From: Marinobacter piscis
GTDB lineage: Bacteria; Pseudomonadota; Gammaproteobacteria; Pseudomonadales; Oleiphilaceae
DNA length: 64,000 bases
NCBI RefSeq assembly: GCF_007671655.1
Contig: NZ_VCGX01000002.1
Coordinates: forward strand, 992,001-1,056,000
Reading direction: 5' to 3'
A program made the position numbers and the translations under genes. Position 1 is the first letter of the stretch. Every line of letters starts with the position of its first letter. Below, one piece after another: positions 36,171 to 44,797 of this stretch. Under the pieces are notes generated by a model that worked only from the letters and a program-made list of their open reading frames with translations, was not told where the DNA came from and searched no databases.

Positions 36171-37124
36171 TCATCCGTGAGCTTCTATCGATGGCCGCCA
36201 ATATGTGTTGTTTCCGAGCCGCCCAAAACCGATTGGCTGGCGCTTTCGATAGGCCTTCCGCTGATTGTCAGCCATGGCACTCTGGGCATCGGCGTCCCGA
36301 ACATAACGGGCAAGCGTCATCGCAGGGCTGACACCGTAGCGAGCACCGGGCGAGGCACAGGTCCAAATGTGCCGGAGTGCAAGAGCCGCATCAGGGTCTA
36401 CCTTGTCAAGATAAGCCAGGCCGTAGGCGCAGGCCTCTAAAGTCATGTCGGCATGGTCGCACAACCTTGCAGTTGCTGTCGGCTTACCCCACGTATCATA
36501 GGTGTAGGTCTTGCCAATATCGTGCAACAAACCAGCGACGAAACCGAGTTCCTGCAGTTCTCGTGGCATGTCTGGTTCATTGGTCTTCGTCATGACCACT
36601 ACGTTCTTCGCCACGTCCAAGGAATGAGCCAGCAACCCGCCAGGCTCGTTATGATGGTAATTCCTGCTCGCCGGAGCCTTTAGAAAGACTTCCAGCCTGT
36701 CACGGCGCTCCAATACTCGCTTAATGAACATCTGTAACGGGGCTGACTGCAAAGACCGAACCGCAGCCACCAGCTGATCCAGTGCCTCCGGTCTCGGACA
36801 GAACGTCCGTGGCAAAGTCTGCAATGCAGGCAAGCCGGCAACGTCTGCCTGCAACAGGCGGCGGATATCGGTCAGCAGGGTCTCACTTTCCTCCGCACCC
36901 ACACACACCTGCCCTTTGACCACGACCAGATCCATGTGGCCCAAGTGCTCTGGAATCAATATAGAACCAATTACCGCCAGAACCACGATGTCGCTGGCAC
37001 AGCTGCTCAACCGAAGTTTCAGATACGGAATGCCTTCATCATCAAAACAGGCAACAGGCCCCGTCAGTCGGTAGGTGCCTTTAAAAGTTTCCTGCATCAA
37101 CGGGCGTAGATCATTCAGTTTCAT
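36171..37124 (-). CDS. OB-fold and HD-domain protein of the integration module
   Basis: 317 residues. The N-terminal part (about 10-85) looks like an OB fold, and the C-terminal half carries an HD phosphohydrolase domain: YHHNEPGGLLAHSLDVAKNV gives the first His, and GLLHDIGKTY the HD pair. The layout resembles the YhaM-like 3'-5' exonucleases and HD proteins found in integrative elements. The ATG 37124 follows a strong AAGGAGG site inside the integrase gene and overlaps it by 14 bp, so both are translated together. The role in element maintenance is unknown. Confidence 0.72.
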   Translation of the reverse strand: MKLNDLRPLMQETFKGTYRLTGPVACFDDEGIPYLKLRLSSCASDIVVLAVIGSILIPEHLGHMDLVVVKGQVCVGAEESETLLTDIRRLLQADVAGLPALQTLPRTFCPRPEALDQLVAAVRSLQSAPLQMFIKRVLERRDRLEVFLKAPASRNYHHNEPGGLLAHSLDVAKNVVVMTKTNEPDMPRELQELGFVAGLLHDIGKTYTYDTWGKPTATARLCDHADMTLEACAYGLAYLDKVDPDAALALRHIWTCASPGARYGVSPAMTLARYVRDADAQSAMADNQRKAYRKRQPIGFGRLGNNTYWRPSIEAHG

Positions 37125-38334
37125 CACCTACCTCCTTATCGTTTTCGATGACCCGACTCTGAATCAGTCGCTCAAAGGCGCTGCCATCCATGCGAGTCAG
37201 GTTCGGGATATAGCGGGAATACACTTTAAACAGCATTTCCGTTGAGGAATGGCCCAGAGTGCGGGCGACCCATTCCGGGTTTTCTCCCGACGCGAGGAGT
37301 AGCGTCGCAGCTGTATGCCGGGTCTGGTAGGGTCTGCGTTTCTTCAGCTTGAGGTGTTCCAACAAAGGGTACCAAACCCGCTTGGTCACGTTATTGTGGT
37401 CCAGCGGCTCTCCCAGCCGGTTACAAAATACGAACTTGCTGAGTTTGCCGGTTGCCTCGTACTGGGATTTGAGTGCCTGGTACACGGGGCCAAACATTGG
37501 AATTTCCCTTTGTGAGCCGTCCGTTTTTGTGTATTCGGTTTGGCCGTGGATAAGTGTTTCACGTACCAGGATTTCCCGCTTTTCAAAATCCACGTACTCC
37601 CACTTGAGGCCATCAACCTCCCCCGTTCGCATGCCGGTGTAAAAACGCACCAGGTAATAGTTGTGGTAATCCTCTCTGACCGTTTCGAGAATCTTTTCTA
37701 CCTCATTCAGGGAGAAAGGCTCGATGTGTACCCTCTGCTGCTTGAGCGGCTTTATGTTCAGATAGGGATTCGTGAAGTCAAACCGCTCAGCCGCCTCCGT
37801 TAGAATCATCCGCAAAATGGTCATGTGGCTGTTGATGGTTTTGGGCGCCATCAAGCCACTGGCCCCTCTTCCTTTCCGCCGAGCCATCTTGTTACGAGCG
37901 GCCAGAATATCCGGCTTGGAAATCTCGCCTACCCGTTTATCCTTGAAGGCTGGCTTGAGAGAACTGGCCAGGATGGATTCCACGTTGCGAGTGTGGGAGT
38001 TCCGCCACTGGATTTTGGATTCGAGGAACCACTGGTCAGCGAAGTCTGCGAACAAAGGAGTATCAGACGCCCTGCCATTTTCTGAGGTATTAGTTGCCCC
38101 AGAATTTGCTTGGCTGGCCTGGATCTTCTTGAGATTACGACTATCAGGAAAATACTCCGCATAGTTGAAGTCACCCAAGAGAATCATGGCCTCAACTTTC
38201 TGCAAAAGTGCGTTTACACGCTTTCGGTTTTGAGGCGTGTCCATCAAGGCCGTTTGCTCCCGACAACGGTGACCTGCGTACATAAAGTCCAAATACAGCT
38301 TTCCGGTTTCTTTCCTTGTCCTGACCTTACCCAT
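37111..38334 (-). CDS. int: Tyrosine recombinase (integrase) with DUF3596-type arm domain
   Basis: 407 residues from the ATG 38334, which overlaps the excisionase-like gene by 8 bp. The N-terminal GKVRTRKETGKLYLDFMYAG is an arm-binding domain, followed by a SAM-like core domain (about 95-190). Catalytic motifs are YTGMRTGEVDGLKWE (first Arg), PYQTRHTAATLL (Tyr in the place of the usual first His, then Arg-His), TLGHSS and the nucleophile region LFKVYSRYIP. The Y-x-x-R variant is common in this subfamily. It lies near the 3' end of the initiator tRNA gene, the likely integration site. Confidence 0.92.
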   Translation of the reverse strand: MGKVRTRKETGKLYLDFMYAGHRCREQTALMDTPQNRKRVNALLQKVEAMILLGDFNYAEYFPDSRNLKKIQASQANSGATNTSENGRASDTPLFADFADQWFLESKIQWRNSHTRNVESILASSLKPAFKDKRVGEISKPDILAARNKMARRKGRGASGLMAPKTINSHMTILRMILTEAAERFDFTNPYLNIKPLKQQRVHIEPFSLNEVEKILETVREDYHNYYLVRFYTGMRTGEVDGLKWEYVDFEKREILVRETLIHGQTEYTKTDGSQREIPMFGPVYQALKSQYEATGKLSKFVFCNRLGEPLDHNNVTKRVWYPLLEHLKLKKRRPYQTRHTAATLLLASGENPEWVARTLGHSSTEMLFKVYSRYIPNLTRMDGSAFERLIQSRVIENDKEVGDETE

Positions 38335-38572
38335 GACAAACCACCCCGCTCGCCATGGGAATAGCCAAATGCTCATGCTCCCTGGCACCGTCTAACATTT
38401 CCTTTTCGACCTCCTCCCAAAGAAAAAGAATCTTGCGGCGGCCGAACGGCTTGATGTAGTGCTTGCCCTCAAGGAGAACCGTGTCTTTCAGACACTGGCG
38501 AATGGTCCGGCAGTCATATTTGATTCGACCAGCCAGCTCTTCAGTGGTCAGATAGGTGTAAGAGTTTTCCAT
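38327..38572 (-). CDS. Small excisionase-like DNA-binding protein
   Basis: 81 residues from the ATG 38572, preceded by AAGGAAT; an upstream ATG at 38617 is in frame. The protein begins MENSYTYLTTEELAGRIKYD and continues into RTIRQCLKD, a MerR/excisionase-type winged helix, then HYIKPFGRRKILFLWEEVEK. Such proteins commonly act as recombination directionality factors next to an integrase. It is the first gene of the integrase operon and faces the twin operator sites. Confidence 0.7.
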   Translation of the reverse strand: MENSYTYLTTEELAGRIKYDCRTIRQCLKDTVLLEGKHYIKPFGRRKILFLWEEVEKEMLDGAREHEHLAIPMASGVVCHG

Positions 38573-38629
38573 CGAAATATTCCTTCCGCTGCGATATTCT
38601 AAATCAACAAAAGACATTCCCTATATCAG

Positions 38630-38650
38630 AATGTCATCCTGAATGACATT
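38630..38650. promoter_or_regulatory. Operator 1 of the divergent integrase/regulator region
   Basis: An inverted repeat with perfect 8-bp arms AATGTCAT (38630-38637) and ATGACATT (38643-38650) separated by CCTGA. It is nearly identical to the second site 52 bp away, so both probably bind one dimeric regulator, most simply the product of the gene at 38726. Confidence 0.7.
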
Positions 38651-38683
38651 TTAGACAACAAAAGGACATTTGCAAGAGCTTTT

Positions 38684-38700
38684 TGTCATTCTGGATGACA
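38684..38700. promoter_or_regulatory. Operator 2 of the divergent integrase/regulator region
   Basis: TGTCAT (38684-38689) and ATGACA (38695-38700) flank TCTGG. Together with the following ATTTT the site matches operator 1 at all but two positions. The centre-to-centre distance of 52 bp is about five helical turns, which would allow cooperative binding or a loop. It lies 26 bp before the regulator ATG, within its promoter region. Confidence 0.68.
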
Positions 38701-38725
38701 TTTTTTCATTAAGGATAATTTAGAG

Positions 38726-38932
38726 ATGATTCGATGCCACCTGGCCCGCATCATGGGCGAGCACAAAATGAAAATCGTAGATGTGGCGCGAGAGACCGGC
38801 CTGAACCGCAACACGGTGACTCTGCTGTATAAAGAGACCGCTCAACGGATCGATCTTGATGCGCTCGACAGACTCTGCAAATTATTCAAATGCGAGGTCA
38901 GCGATCTGCTGGAGTTTCAGGAAGACCAGTGA
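38726..38932 (+). CDS. Cro/C1-type (XRE) transcriptional regulator
   Basis: 68 residues forming one helix-turn-helix domain: MIRCHLARIMGEHKMKIVDV, then ARETGLNRNTVTLLYKE as the recognition unit, and LDALDRLCKLFKCEVSDLLE as the closing helices, typical of small YozG/YgzD-like regulators. An AAGGA lies 10 nt ahead of the ATG. It is divergent from the excisionase-integrase operon and probably represses it and itself through the twin operators. The 200 bp after its stop hold no gene I can support. Confidence 0.85.
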   Translation: MIRCHLARIMGEHKMKIVDVARETGLNRNTVTLLYKETAQRIDLDALDRLCKLFKCEVSDLLEFQEDQ

Positions 38933-39135
38933 GCAACAATTAAAGGCAACTGGGGTAATGCCAGAGAAGAGGTTGCCAAATGAGGGTTGACCAGGCTATA
39001 CGCAGCGAGGTTACCCAACCTGTGACAGCAAAAGACTTACGGTCAATCTCACCGAACCATCCAAATGGGGCGTCACAAAGATTGGCACAGATATGTCACA
39101 TATTCGTCACAGGGAAGTTTGGCGGCCCAAAACGC

Positions 39136-39172
39136 AAAAAAGGCAGACCAGCAACTAACTGATCTGCCTTTC
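39136..39172 (-). terminator. Terminator downstream of tRNA-fMet
   Basis: On the minus strand the stem AAAGGCAGA (39171-39163) pairs with TCTGCCTTT (39147-39139), with a 15-nt loop and continuing T residues. It lies 8 bp after the tRNA 3' end. Confidence 0.85.
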
Positions 39173-39179
39173 TTTTATA

Positions 39180-39256
<77 letters not shown>

Positions 39257-39353
39257 TCAAACTTTTTGTGAACCAGGTCACCCTGATCAACGTGGCGCGT
39301 ATAGTAAGGGCTGGAGCGCACAGTGTCAAAGAAAATTTCCAATCTTTCGCAAC

Positions 39354-40691
39354 TCAGCGTTCAAGAATCGCGGTAACCCCCTGGCCGCCAGCAGCACAGA
39401 TAGAAATCAGGCCCCGGCCACTGCCTTTTTCTTCCAGCAACTTGGCAAGGGTGGCGACAATGCGACCGCCAGTGGCGGCAAACGGGTGGCCAGTCGCCAG
39501 GCTACTGCCCTTTACGTTCAGCTTTTCCCGGTCGATGCTGCCCAGCGGCTTACTCAGCCCCAGTTTGTCCTTACAAAAAGCCGGATCCTCCCAGGCTTTC
39601 AGTGTGGAAAGCACCTGCGCCGCAAACGCTTCGTGGATTTCATAAAAATCAAAATCCTGCAGCGTCAGCCCGGCCTTATCCAGAAGCCGCGGCACAGCGT
39701 AAGTCGGGGCCATCAGCAGCCCTTCCTTCTTATCCACAAAATCGACCGCCGCTACTTCCGAGAAGGTCAGCCAGGCTTTAACGTCCATTTTGTTAGCCTT
39801 CGCCCACTCTTCGCTGGCCAGAAGCACACAGGAAGCGCCATCTGTGAGGGCGGTGCTGTTGGCCGCGGTCATGGTGCCCTTTTCGCGATCAAATACCGGC
39901 TTCAGAGTCGCCAGCTTCTCCAGCGTGGTGTCCGGACGCAGCACGTTATCCTTCTCAAGCCCCGCAAACGGGGTCATCAGGTCATCAAAAAAACCTTCTT
40001 CATACGCCTTGTTCAGTTTCTGGTGGCTTTCCCAGGCCAGCGCATCCTGTTCATCCCGGGGAATAGACCACTCATGGGCGGTTATCTGGGCATGTTCTCC
40101 CATGGACATCCCCGTGCGAGGCTCACCATTCTCCGGTATTTCCGGCTTCAGAAACCCGGGGCGGAAACGGCTCAGAATTTTCAACCGCTCGCCGTTGGTT
40201 TTGGCCCGGTTCAGATCCAGGAGCATTTCCCGCAAGCCTTCACCCACACCAATGGGCGCATCCGAGGTGGTATCTGTGCCTCCGGCAATGCCACACTCAA
40301 TTTGCCCCAGAGCAATCTTGTTCGCCACCAGAATGGCCGCCTCAAGCCCCGTGCCACAGGCCTGCTGAATATCGTAGGCGGGAGTTTCCGGGGCCAGACC
40401 GCTACTCATAGCGGCTTCCCGGGTGAGGTTGAAATCCCGGGCGTGCTTGATCACCGCCCCGGCAACCACCTCGCCCAGGCGCTTGCCCTGAAGATCGAAA
40501 CGGTCGACCAACCCGCGCAGGGTCGACGTCAGCAGTTCCTGATTGCTGGCCTTGCTGTAGGCGGTGTTGGAGCGGGCGAATGGAATCCGATTGCCACCGA
40601 TAATGGCAACGCGACGAACACTGTTCACGCCTTTTGCCGCAGACTGTGCCGTCTCCGATTTCTTCTGGTTGGACTTCTGAGCTTGTGCCAT
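39354..40691 (-). CDS. fadI: Acetyl-CoA C-acyltransferase (FadI-like thiolase)
   Basis: 445 residues. Thiolase motifs are IQQACGTGLEAAI with the acyl-accepting Cys112, EIHEAFAAQVL with the His, GHPFAATGGR, and SICAAGGQG with the second Cys at 432. It cleaves 3-ketoacyl-CoA in beta-oxidation or condenses acetyl-CoA units. The length and the long N-terminal extension fit FadI-type enzymes rather than FadA or PhaA. The ATG follows AAAGGAT. It is divergent from a FabG-like reductase, a pairing that suggests linked 3-hydroxyacyl/3-ketoacyl metabolism. The symbol is by similarity. Confidence 0.88.
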   Translation of the reverse strand: MAQAQKSNQKKSETAQSAAKGVNSVRRVAIIGGNRIPFARSNTAYSKASNQELLTSTLRGLVDRFDLQGKRLGEVVAGAVIKHARDFNLTREAAMSSGLAPETPAYDIQQACGTGLEAAILVANKIALGQIECGIAGGTDTTSDAPIGVGEGLREMLLDLNRAKTNGERLKILSRFRPGFLKPEIPENGEPRTGMSMGEHAQITAHEWSIPRDEQDALAWESHQKLNKAYEEGFFDDLMTPFAGLEKDNVLRPDTTLEKLATLKPVFDREKGTMTAANSTALTDGASCVLLASEEWAKANKMDVKAWLTFSEVAAVDFVDKKEGLLMAPTYAVPRLLDKAGLTLQDFDFYEIHEAFAAQVLSTLKAWEDPAFCKDKLGLSKPLGSIDREKLNVKGSSLATGHPFAATGGRIVATLAKLLEEKGSGRGLISICAAGGQGVTAILER

Positions 40692-40870
40692 GATGATATC
40701 CTTTCGTTAAAGTTCCGGGGTAAAAGGGCATGGAAGCAGTCTAGCGCCAGCAGCAAAACTCACATTGGCATGCCTGACAACCCCTGACAGGCCCCGAGTC
40801 AATCACTTGGCTCGCAGATTCTTTACCCTGTGAACCAACGGGTTCCACACAACAATGCAAGGACGAAGCC

Positions 40871-42277
40871 ATGTCTGATATGTATCTCAAACTCGTCAAC
40901 ACCTCGTTGGGCAAAACCGCGGCACAAACGCTCGGGCTGCCCTCCCCTGTGCCACTTAACCGCCTCAAACGTGCCGACCAGCCGTTTATTGAAGGCGATG
41001 TACTGGTCGGTGCCGGCAACGGAGGCAAAGCCATTGCCACCTTAGGCAGCGTACTCGGCGCCAGTGCTGCTACCGTTCATCATGCCAGTGGCAAGGCAAC
41101 TCTGGAAGACTCAGCCAAAGCCGGCAACAAGGCCCGTGCGCTCGACCTGGCCTCCGGCACTGAAAAGCGGTTCTCTGCCCTGGTTTTCGATGCCACCGGC
41201 CTCAAAAACCCGGACGACCTGCGGGCACTGTTCGACTTTTTCCAGCCCAGCATCAAAAAACTCAGCACACACGGCCGCGTCGTTATCATAGGCCAGAATC
41301 CGGCAACCTGCCGTAAAGCCGCCCACTCAGCTGCACAGCAGGCGCTAGAAGGCTTCACCCGCAGCATTGGCAAAGAAGTCGGAAGAAAAGGCGCCACCGC
41401 CAACCTGCTCTGGGTGGCCCCGAACGCCGAAAACCAGCTGGAATCCAGCCTTCGCTTCTTCCTCTCCGCCCGGTCGGCCTTCGTGTCCGGCCAGGTTGTG
41501 CGCATCGGCAAGGCTGAAGAGGGCCCTGCAACCAGCCCGGTGGCACCCCTTACCGGTAAAGTAGCCCTGGTTACCGGTGCTTCACGGGGCATTGGCGCCT
41601 CGATTGCCAAAACCCTCACCCGCGATGGCGCAACGGTGATCGGGCTGGACATTGAGCCGGCCATGGACGATCTGGAGCAGGTTATGCAGCCGCTTCAGGG
41701 CAAAGCCCTGGCGTGCGACATCACGGCGGCCGATGCACCGACAAAAATTGCAGATTTTGTGGAAAAGCACTTTGGCGGGGTGGATCTGGTGATTCACAAC
41801 GCAGGCATCACCCGGGACAAAACCCTGGGCAACATGCCTGAACACTTCTGGGACATGACCATTGCCGTTAACCTCACGGCCGAAGAACATATCAACGATG
41901 AACTGATGAACCGGGAACTGCTCCGGGAAAACGGACGCATCGTGTGCATCTCATCCATCAGCGGCATCGCCGGCAACTTCGGGCAAACCAACTACTCTGC
42001 GGCAAAATCCGGGGTAATCGGTTATGTAGAAGCCATGGCCAGACAGGTTAAACAGGGCATAACCATCAACGCCGTGGCACCCGGCTTTATTGAAACCCAG
42101 ATGACAGCGGCCATGCCCATCACCCTGCGCGAAGCCGGACGGCGAATGAACAGCTTGTCCCAGGGCGGCCAGCCGGTGGATGTGGCAGAAACCATTGCCT
42201 GGTACTGCAACCCCACATCCGGTGGTGTAAACGGAAACGTGGTGCGCGTGTGCGGCCAGTCACTGATCGGAAAGTGA
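40871..42277 (+). CDS. Long-form 3-oxoacyl-(ACP/CoA) reductase, FabG4-like
   Basis: 468 residues, about twice the usual FabG length. The C-terminal half (about 225-465) is a complete SDR: VTGASRGIGASIAKTL, NAG in VIHNAGITRD, catalytic SSISG and NYSAAKSG. The N-terminal half is a degenerate Rossmann-like domain lacking the glycine motif, as in high-molecular-weight FabG4 proteins. It reduces 3-ketoacyl thioesters with NAD(P)H. AAGGACG precedes the ATG. Divergent from the thiolase, terminated by a hairpin directly before the tRNA genes. Confidence 0.87.
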   Translation: MSDMYLKLVNTSLGKTAAQTLGLPSPVPLNRLKRADQPFIEGDVLVGAGNGGKAIATLGSVLGASAATVHHASGKATLEDSAKAGNKARALDLASGTEKRFSALVFDATGLKNPDDLRALFDFFQPSIKKLSTHGRVVIIGQNPATCRKAAHSAAQQALEGFTRSIGKEVGRKGATANLLWVAPNAENQLESSLRFFLSARSAFVSGQVVRIGKAEEGPATSPVAPLTGKVALVTGASRGIGASIAKTLTRDGATVIGLDIEPAMDDLEQVMQPLQGKALACDITAADAPTKIADFVEKHFGGVDLVIHNAGITRDKTLGNMPEHFWDMTIAVNLTAEEHINDELMNRELLRENGRIVCISSISGIAGNFGQTNYSAAKSGVIGYVEAMARQVKQGITINAVAPGFIETQMTAAMPITLREAGRRMNSLSQGGQPVDVAETIAWYCNPTSGGVNGNVVRVCGQSLIGK

Positions 42278-42281
42278 AAAA

Positions 42282-42310
42282 AAAGGGCAAGTCTATCGGA
42301 CTTGCCCTTT
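42282..42310. terminator. Hairpin between the reductase gene and the tRNA cluster
   Basis: AAAGGGCAAGTC (42282-42293) pairs with GACTTGCCCTTT (42299-42310). The A-run before it gives a T-tract on the minus strand (terminating the tRNA transcript); on the plus strand the T-run is only three bases plus CAG. It probably serves both converging units. Confidence 0.8.
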
Positions 42311-42317
42311 CAGAATC

Positions 42318-42393
42318 TGGTGGGTGGTACTGGGATCGAACCAGTGACCCTCGCCTTGTAAGGGCGATGCTCTCCCAGCTGAGCTAACCACCC
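42318..42393 (-). tRNA. tRNA-Val (TAC)
   Basis: A 76-nt cloverleaf with encoded CCA, acceptor GGGTGGT/ACCACCC, anticodon TAC in CCCTTACAAGG and T-arm GGTTCGATCC. One base in the D-arm differs from the second copy at 42549. Confidence 0.96.
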
Positions 42394-42402
42394 AGAAAAG
42401 AG

Positions 42403-42479
42403 TGGCGGAGCGGACGGGACTCGAACCCGCGACCCCCGGCGTGACAGGCCGGTATTCTAACCAACTGAACTACCGCTCC
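42403..42479 (-). tRNA. tRNA-Asp (GTC)
   Basis: A 77-nt cloverleaf with encoded CCA, acceptor GGAGCGG/CCGCTCC, anticodon GTC in GCCTGTCACGC and T-arm GGTTCGAGTCC. Flanked on both sides by tRNA-Val genes, as a Val-Asp-Val operon on the minus strand. Confidence 0.96.
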
Positions 42480-42548
42480 GCATTGATTCGGCATTAAACC
42501 TGAATCGAACACCAAACGCAAGTGTTTGATGCAAATCGTGAAAAGAAG

Positions 42549-42624
42549 TGGTGGGTGGTACTGGGATCGAACCAGTGACCCTCGCCTTGTAAGGGCGATG
42601 CTCTCCCGGCTGAGCTAACCACCC
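42549..42624 (-). tRNA. tRNA-Val (TAC), second copy
   Basis: Identical to the tRNA-Val at 42318 except for one D-arm base (CAGCCGGGAG in place of CAGCTGGGAG). Encoded CCA. It is the first gene of the three-tRNA unit. Confidence 0.96.
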
Positions 42625-42750
42625 ACTTCATAACCTTTCACAGGTAATCACCTGATACGGCGCTGATGTCTTAAAAACATCATTGCTCAACCAAGTGAGA
42701 CGCGCATTTTAAGCATTTGTTTGCCGGTGTCAAATGTTTTTGTGCAATCC

Positions 42751-43635
42751 TTAAAAAAACCACCACCCATCCGACTCTTCCGCCTCACGGCGCTCACGCT
42801 CCTGCTCCAGCAGCGCATAGTCTTTTTCCAGCTCCTCCCGTTTCTGGTCTGCTTCCAGAGCCACATCCGGCTCGCCCCCGAAAGGCCAGTACCAGGGAGC
42901 CGGTTTATACCTGCCTTCACGCTCAAGACGCTCTATCTCAATTTCCCGCTCCTCCTCCAGCAACGCCAGCCGGCGCTCATAATCCGCATCCTCGCCGGCC
43001 TCCACAATGGAAGTGCCGGCGTGGTTAGGCGCCAGCAGATCGCTATTCAGAAAACGGGTCGCCATAATCTCCTGCGCCTTCATGGCGTACTCTGGGGATA
43101 CCAGCTGCAGATCGCCCCGGGCAAGAGGATGGTCGGCTTCCAGTTCCGGGTACGTCTCAGCAGGCTCCGACACCTCGCTATAACGCAAATAGTAAATACC
43201 GCCCGGCTCCACCTCCAGCGTAGCATCGGCAATCAGGCTCAGACTGAACGAATTCAGCCCCTCAAGCCCCAGCAGTGGCCGGCGCATGGCAATATGGCGC
43301 TCACCCGGACTCACCACCAGCCAGGTGTAACTGTCGTTGCGAATATTGAAGTAATGGGAATCGTCGACGTAAACACTGGGAGCCTCAATCTCATCAGCCG
43401 CCCACCGGGAATCCGGCCGGTAGAAATAAAGCACTGCGTGCTCACGGTCCCAAAGATCACTATCAATCGGCTGAAAATCAGGGCCGGACACCGGATGCAG
43501 GAAAGAACCGGCACTTTTACCGATGGACTGATACACAGTACAACCGGAGGCAAACACCGCGAAAGCCGCCAGCAGACCAAACGGCCACACAACACGCAAC
43601 CGGAAAAACGCAGAAAAACACGCAGGGACGTTCAT
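42751..43635 (-). CDS. Lipoprotein with DUF2846-like domain and charged C-terminal helix
   Basis: 294 residues. The signal peptide ends in FASGC (lipobox, Cys32). A domain with AVLYFYRPDSRWAADEIEAP and VDDSHYFNIRNDSYTWLVVS matches the DUF2846 pattern, a beta domain of unknown function in envelope lipoproteins. The C-terminal 90 residues are a charged Glu/Arg helix (LEEEREIEIERLEREGRYKP) broken by a Trp/Pro-rich stretch. It stands alone between the tRNA cluster and a coiled-coil membrane protein. Function unknown. Confidence 0.75.
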   Translation of the reverse strand: MNVPACFSAFFRLRVVWPFGLLAAFAVFASGCTVYQSIGKSAGSFLHPVSGPDFQPIDSDLWDREHAVLYFYRPDSRWAADEIEAPSVYVDDSHYFNIRNDSYTWLVVSPGERHIAMRRPLLGLEGLNSFSLSLIADATLEVEPGGIYYLRYSEVSEPAETYPELEADHPLARGDLQLVSPEYAMKAQEIMATRFLNSDLLAPNHAGTSIVEAGEDADYERRLALLEEEREIEIERLEREGRYKPAPWYWPFGGEPDVALEADQKREELEKDYALLEQERERREAEESDGWWFF

Positions 43636-43755
43636 TATTGTTCACTCTTCATCCATTGCCGAGTTGCCTGATCATAGCAACTGCCGAACGGCAGAAATGA
43701 GAGCTACCGCAAGGGATGGCTAACAAAGTGTTACAAAACGAACGTCCCCGACCAA

Positions 43756-44685
43756 TTACCGCCCGGCCAGCTGACTTCGCAGCTGATTCACCTCCTCAGA
43801 CAACCGCACAAGACGCGAAGTAAACTGCGACCGGGAAGAACTGATCGTCTCAACATTCCGCTTAACCTCAGCCAACTCATTCCGAAGAGCCTGAGTACGG
43901 TCGCTGCCAGCCACATTGGCCACCTTCTTCTCCAGCGCCGACAACCTCGCCTCTATATCGCGAATACCCAGCGTCTGCTCCTGCTCAAACCGCCGCACAC
44001 GGCGATCAACCAACTGATCAAACTCCTCCACCTGCTTACTCAGACGCGTCAGCTGCTCCGAAGCCTCCCGGTTGGCATCCTCCAGATTTGCCACAGACGC
44101 CTCCGTCTGCTCCGACAACGCCGCCACATCCGCACTCAGCGACGAACGCGCCTTCTCCACCGACGCGCCCACATCCGCCAGCGCCTTCTCACTTTCAGCA
44201 AGCGCCGACTCAGCTGAAGAAATCCGGTCCTCATGCTCATTCAACCGCTTCTTATTGCGCTCATTAGCAACCGCCCACAGCTTACGGATCTCACTATCCA
44301 CCTCATCCAGCTGCTTCTGCTGTGCCTCCAACTGCTCCCGCAAAGACGACCCACGCTCCTTCAAAGACTCCCCCGTCTCCGAAAGATCCCCCTCAAAACG
44401 CGCCAACGCCAGCTTACTCTGCCGAACCCACTCATCAGCCTCCGCCAACTGCCCCTCAAGCGCCTCAATCTGCTGCCTCTGCGAATACCACCCGGCCACA
44501 AACGCAACCGCCAGAGCAATCACCAACAACCACAAAACCGCCAGCCCGGAACGCCCATTACCGTTCCTGCCACCCCCACCTTTTGCCTTCCGCGGCGCCT
44601 TCTTATCCACCGGCGCCGCCGGCCCCGTACCGCGATCCGACCGCTCGGCTCTCAGCTCATCTTCATCTGGGCGAATGGGTTCCAT
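43756..44685 (-). CDS. Single-pass membrane protein with long coiled coil, function unknown
   Basis: 309 residues. A charged, Gly/Lys-rich cytoplasmic N-terminus (about 1-45) is followed by one membrane segment, LAVLWLLVIALAVAFVAGW (about 48-66). Almost continuous coiled coil runs to the end, with runs such as LREQLEAQQKQLDEVDSEIR and LSRLVRLSEEVN-like heptads. I do not recognise a family. The architecture (N-in, long periplasmic or cytoplasmic coil) resembles envelope-spanning or division-associated scaffolds, but nothing in the context supports a specific role. Confidence 0.65.
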   Translation of the reverse strand: MEPIRPDEDELRAERSDRGTGPAAPVDKKAPRKAKGGGGRNGNGRSGLAVLWLLVIALAVAFVAGWYSQRQQIEALEGQLAEADEWVRQSKLALARFEGDLSETGESLKERGSSLREQLEAQQKQLDEVDSEIRKLWAVANERNKKRLNEHEDRISSAESALAESEKALADVGASVEKARSSLSADVAALSEQTEASVANLEDANREASEQLTRLSKQVEEFDQLVDRRVRRFEQEQTLGIRDIEARLSALEKKVANVAGSDRTQALRNELAEVKRNVETISSSRSQFTSRLVRLSEEVNQLRSQLAGR

Positions 44686-44797
44686 GACAGCTCCTGGGAA
44701 AGACTAAAAAATGTTAGATCCCGATAATACATGCACTTGCTCACCGGTTGAAATGACGAAACCACAAGGTTACAGCGCCATGCCATTCACCAGCGCC

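Noticed and set aside
38980..39162. A 60-codon plus-strand frame after the XRE regulator
   Set aside because: It runs into the tRNA terminator stem, has no ribosome site and no recognisable domain.
39486..40787. Plus-strand frame of 433 codons opposite the thiolase gene
   Set aside because: The minus strand encodes a complete thiolase with all catalytic motifs; the plus frame has only antisense composition.
42318..42624. Repeats at 42318-42393 and 42549-42624 as a possible CRISPR-like or mobile repeat
   Set aside because: They are two tRNA-Val genes with one base difference.
42660..43671. Long plus-strand frame of 316 codons opposite the DUF2846-like lipoprotein gene
   Set aside because: It is the complement of a gene with signal peptide and lipobox; its translation is rich in His, Arg, Gln and Pro, typical of antisense frames in GC-rich DNA.
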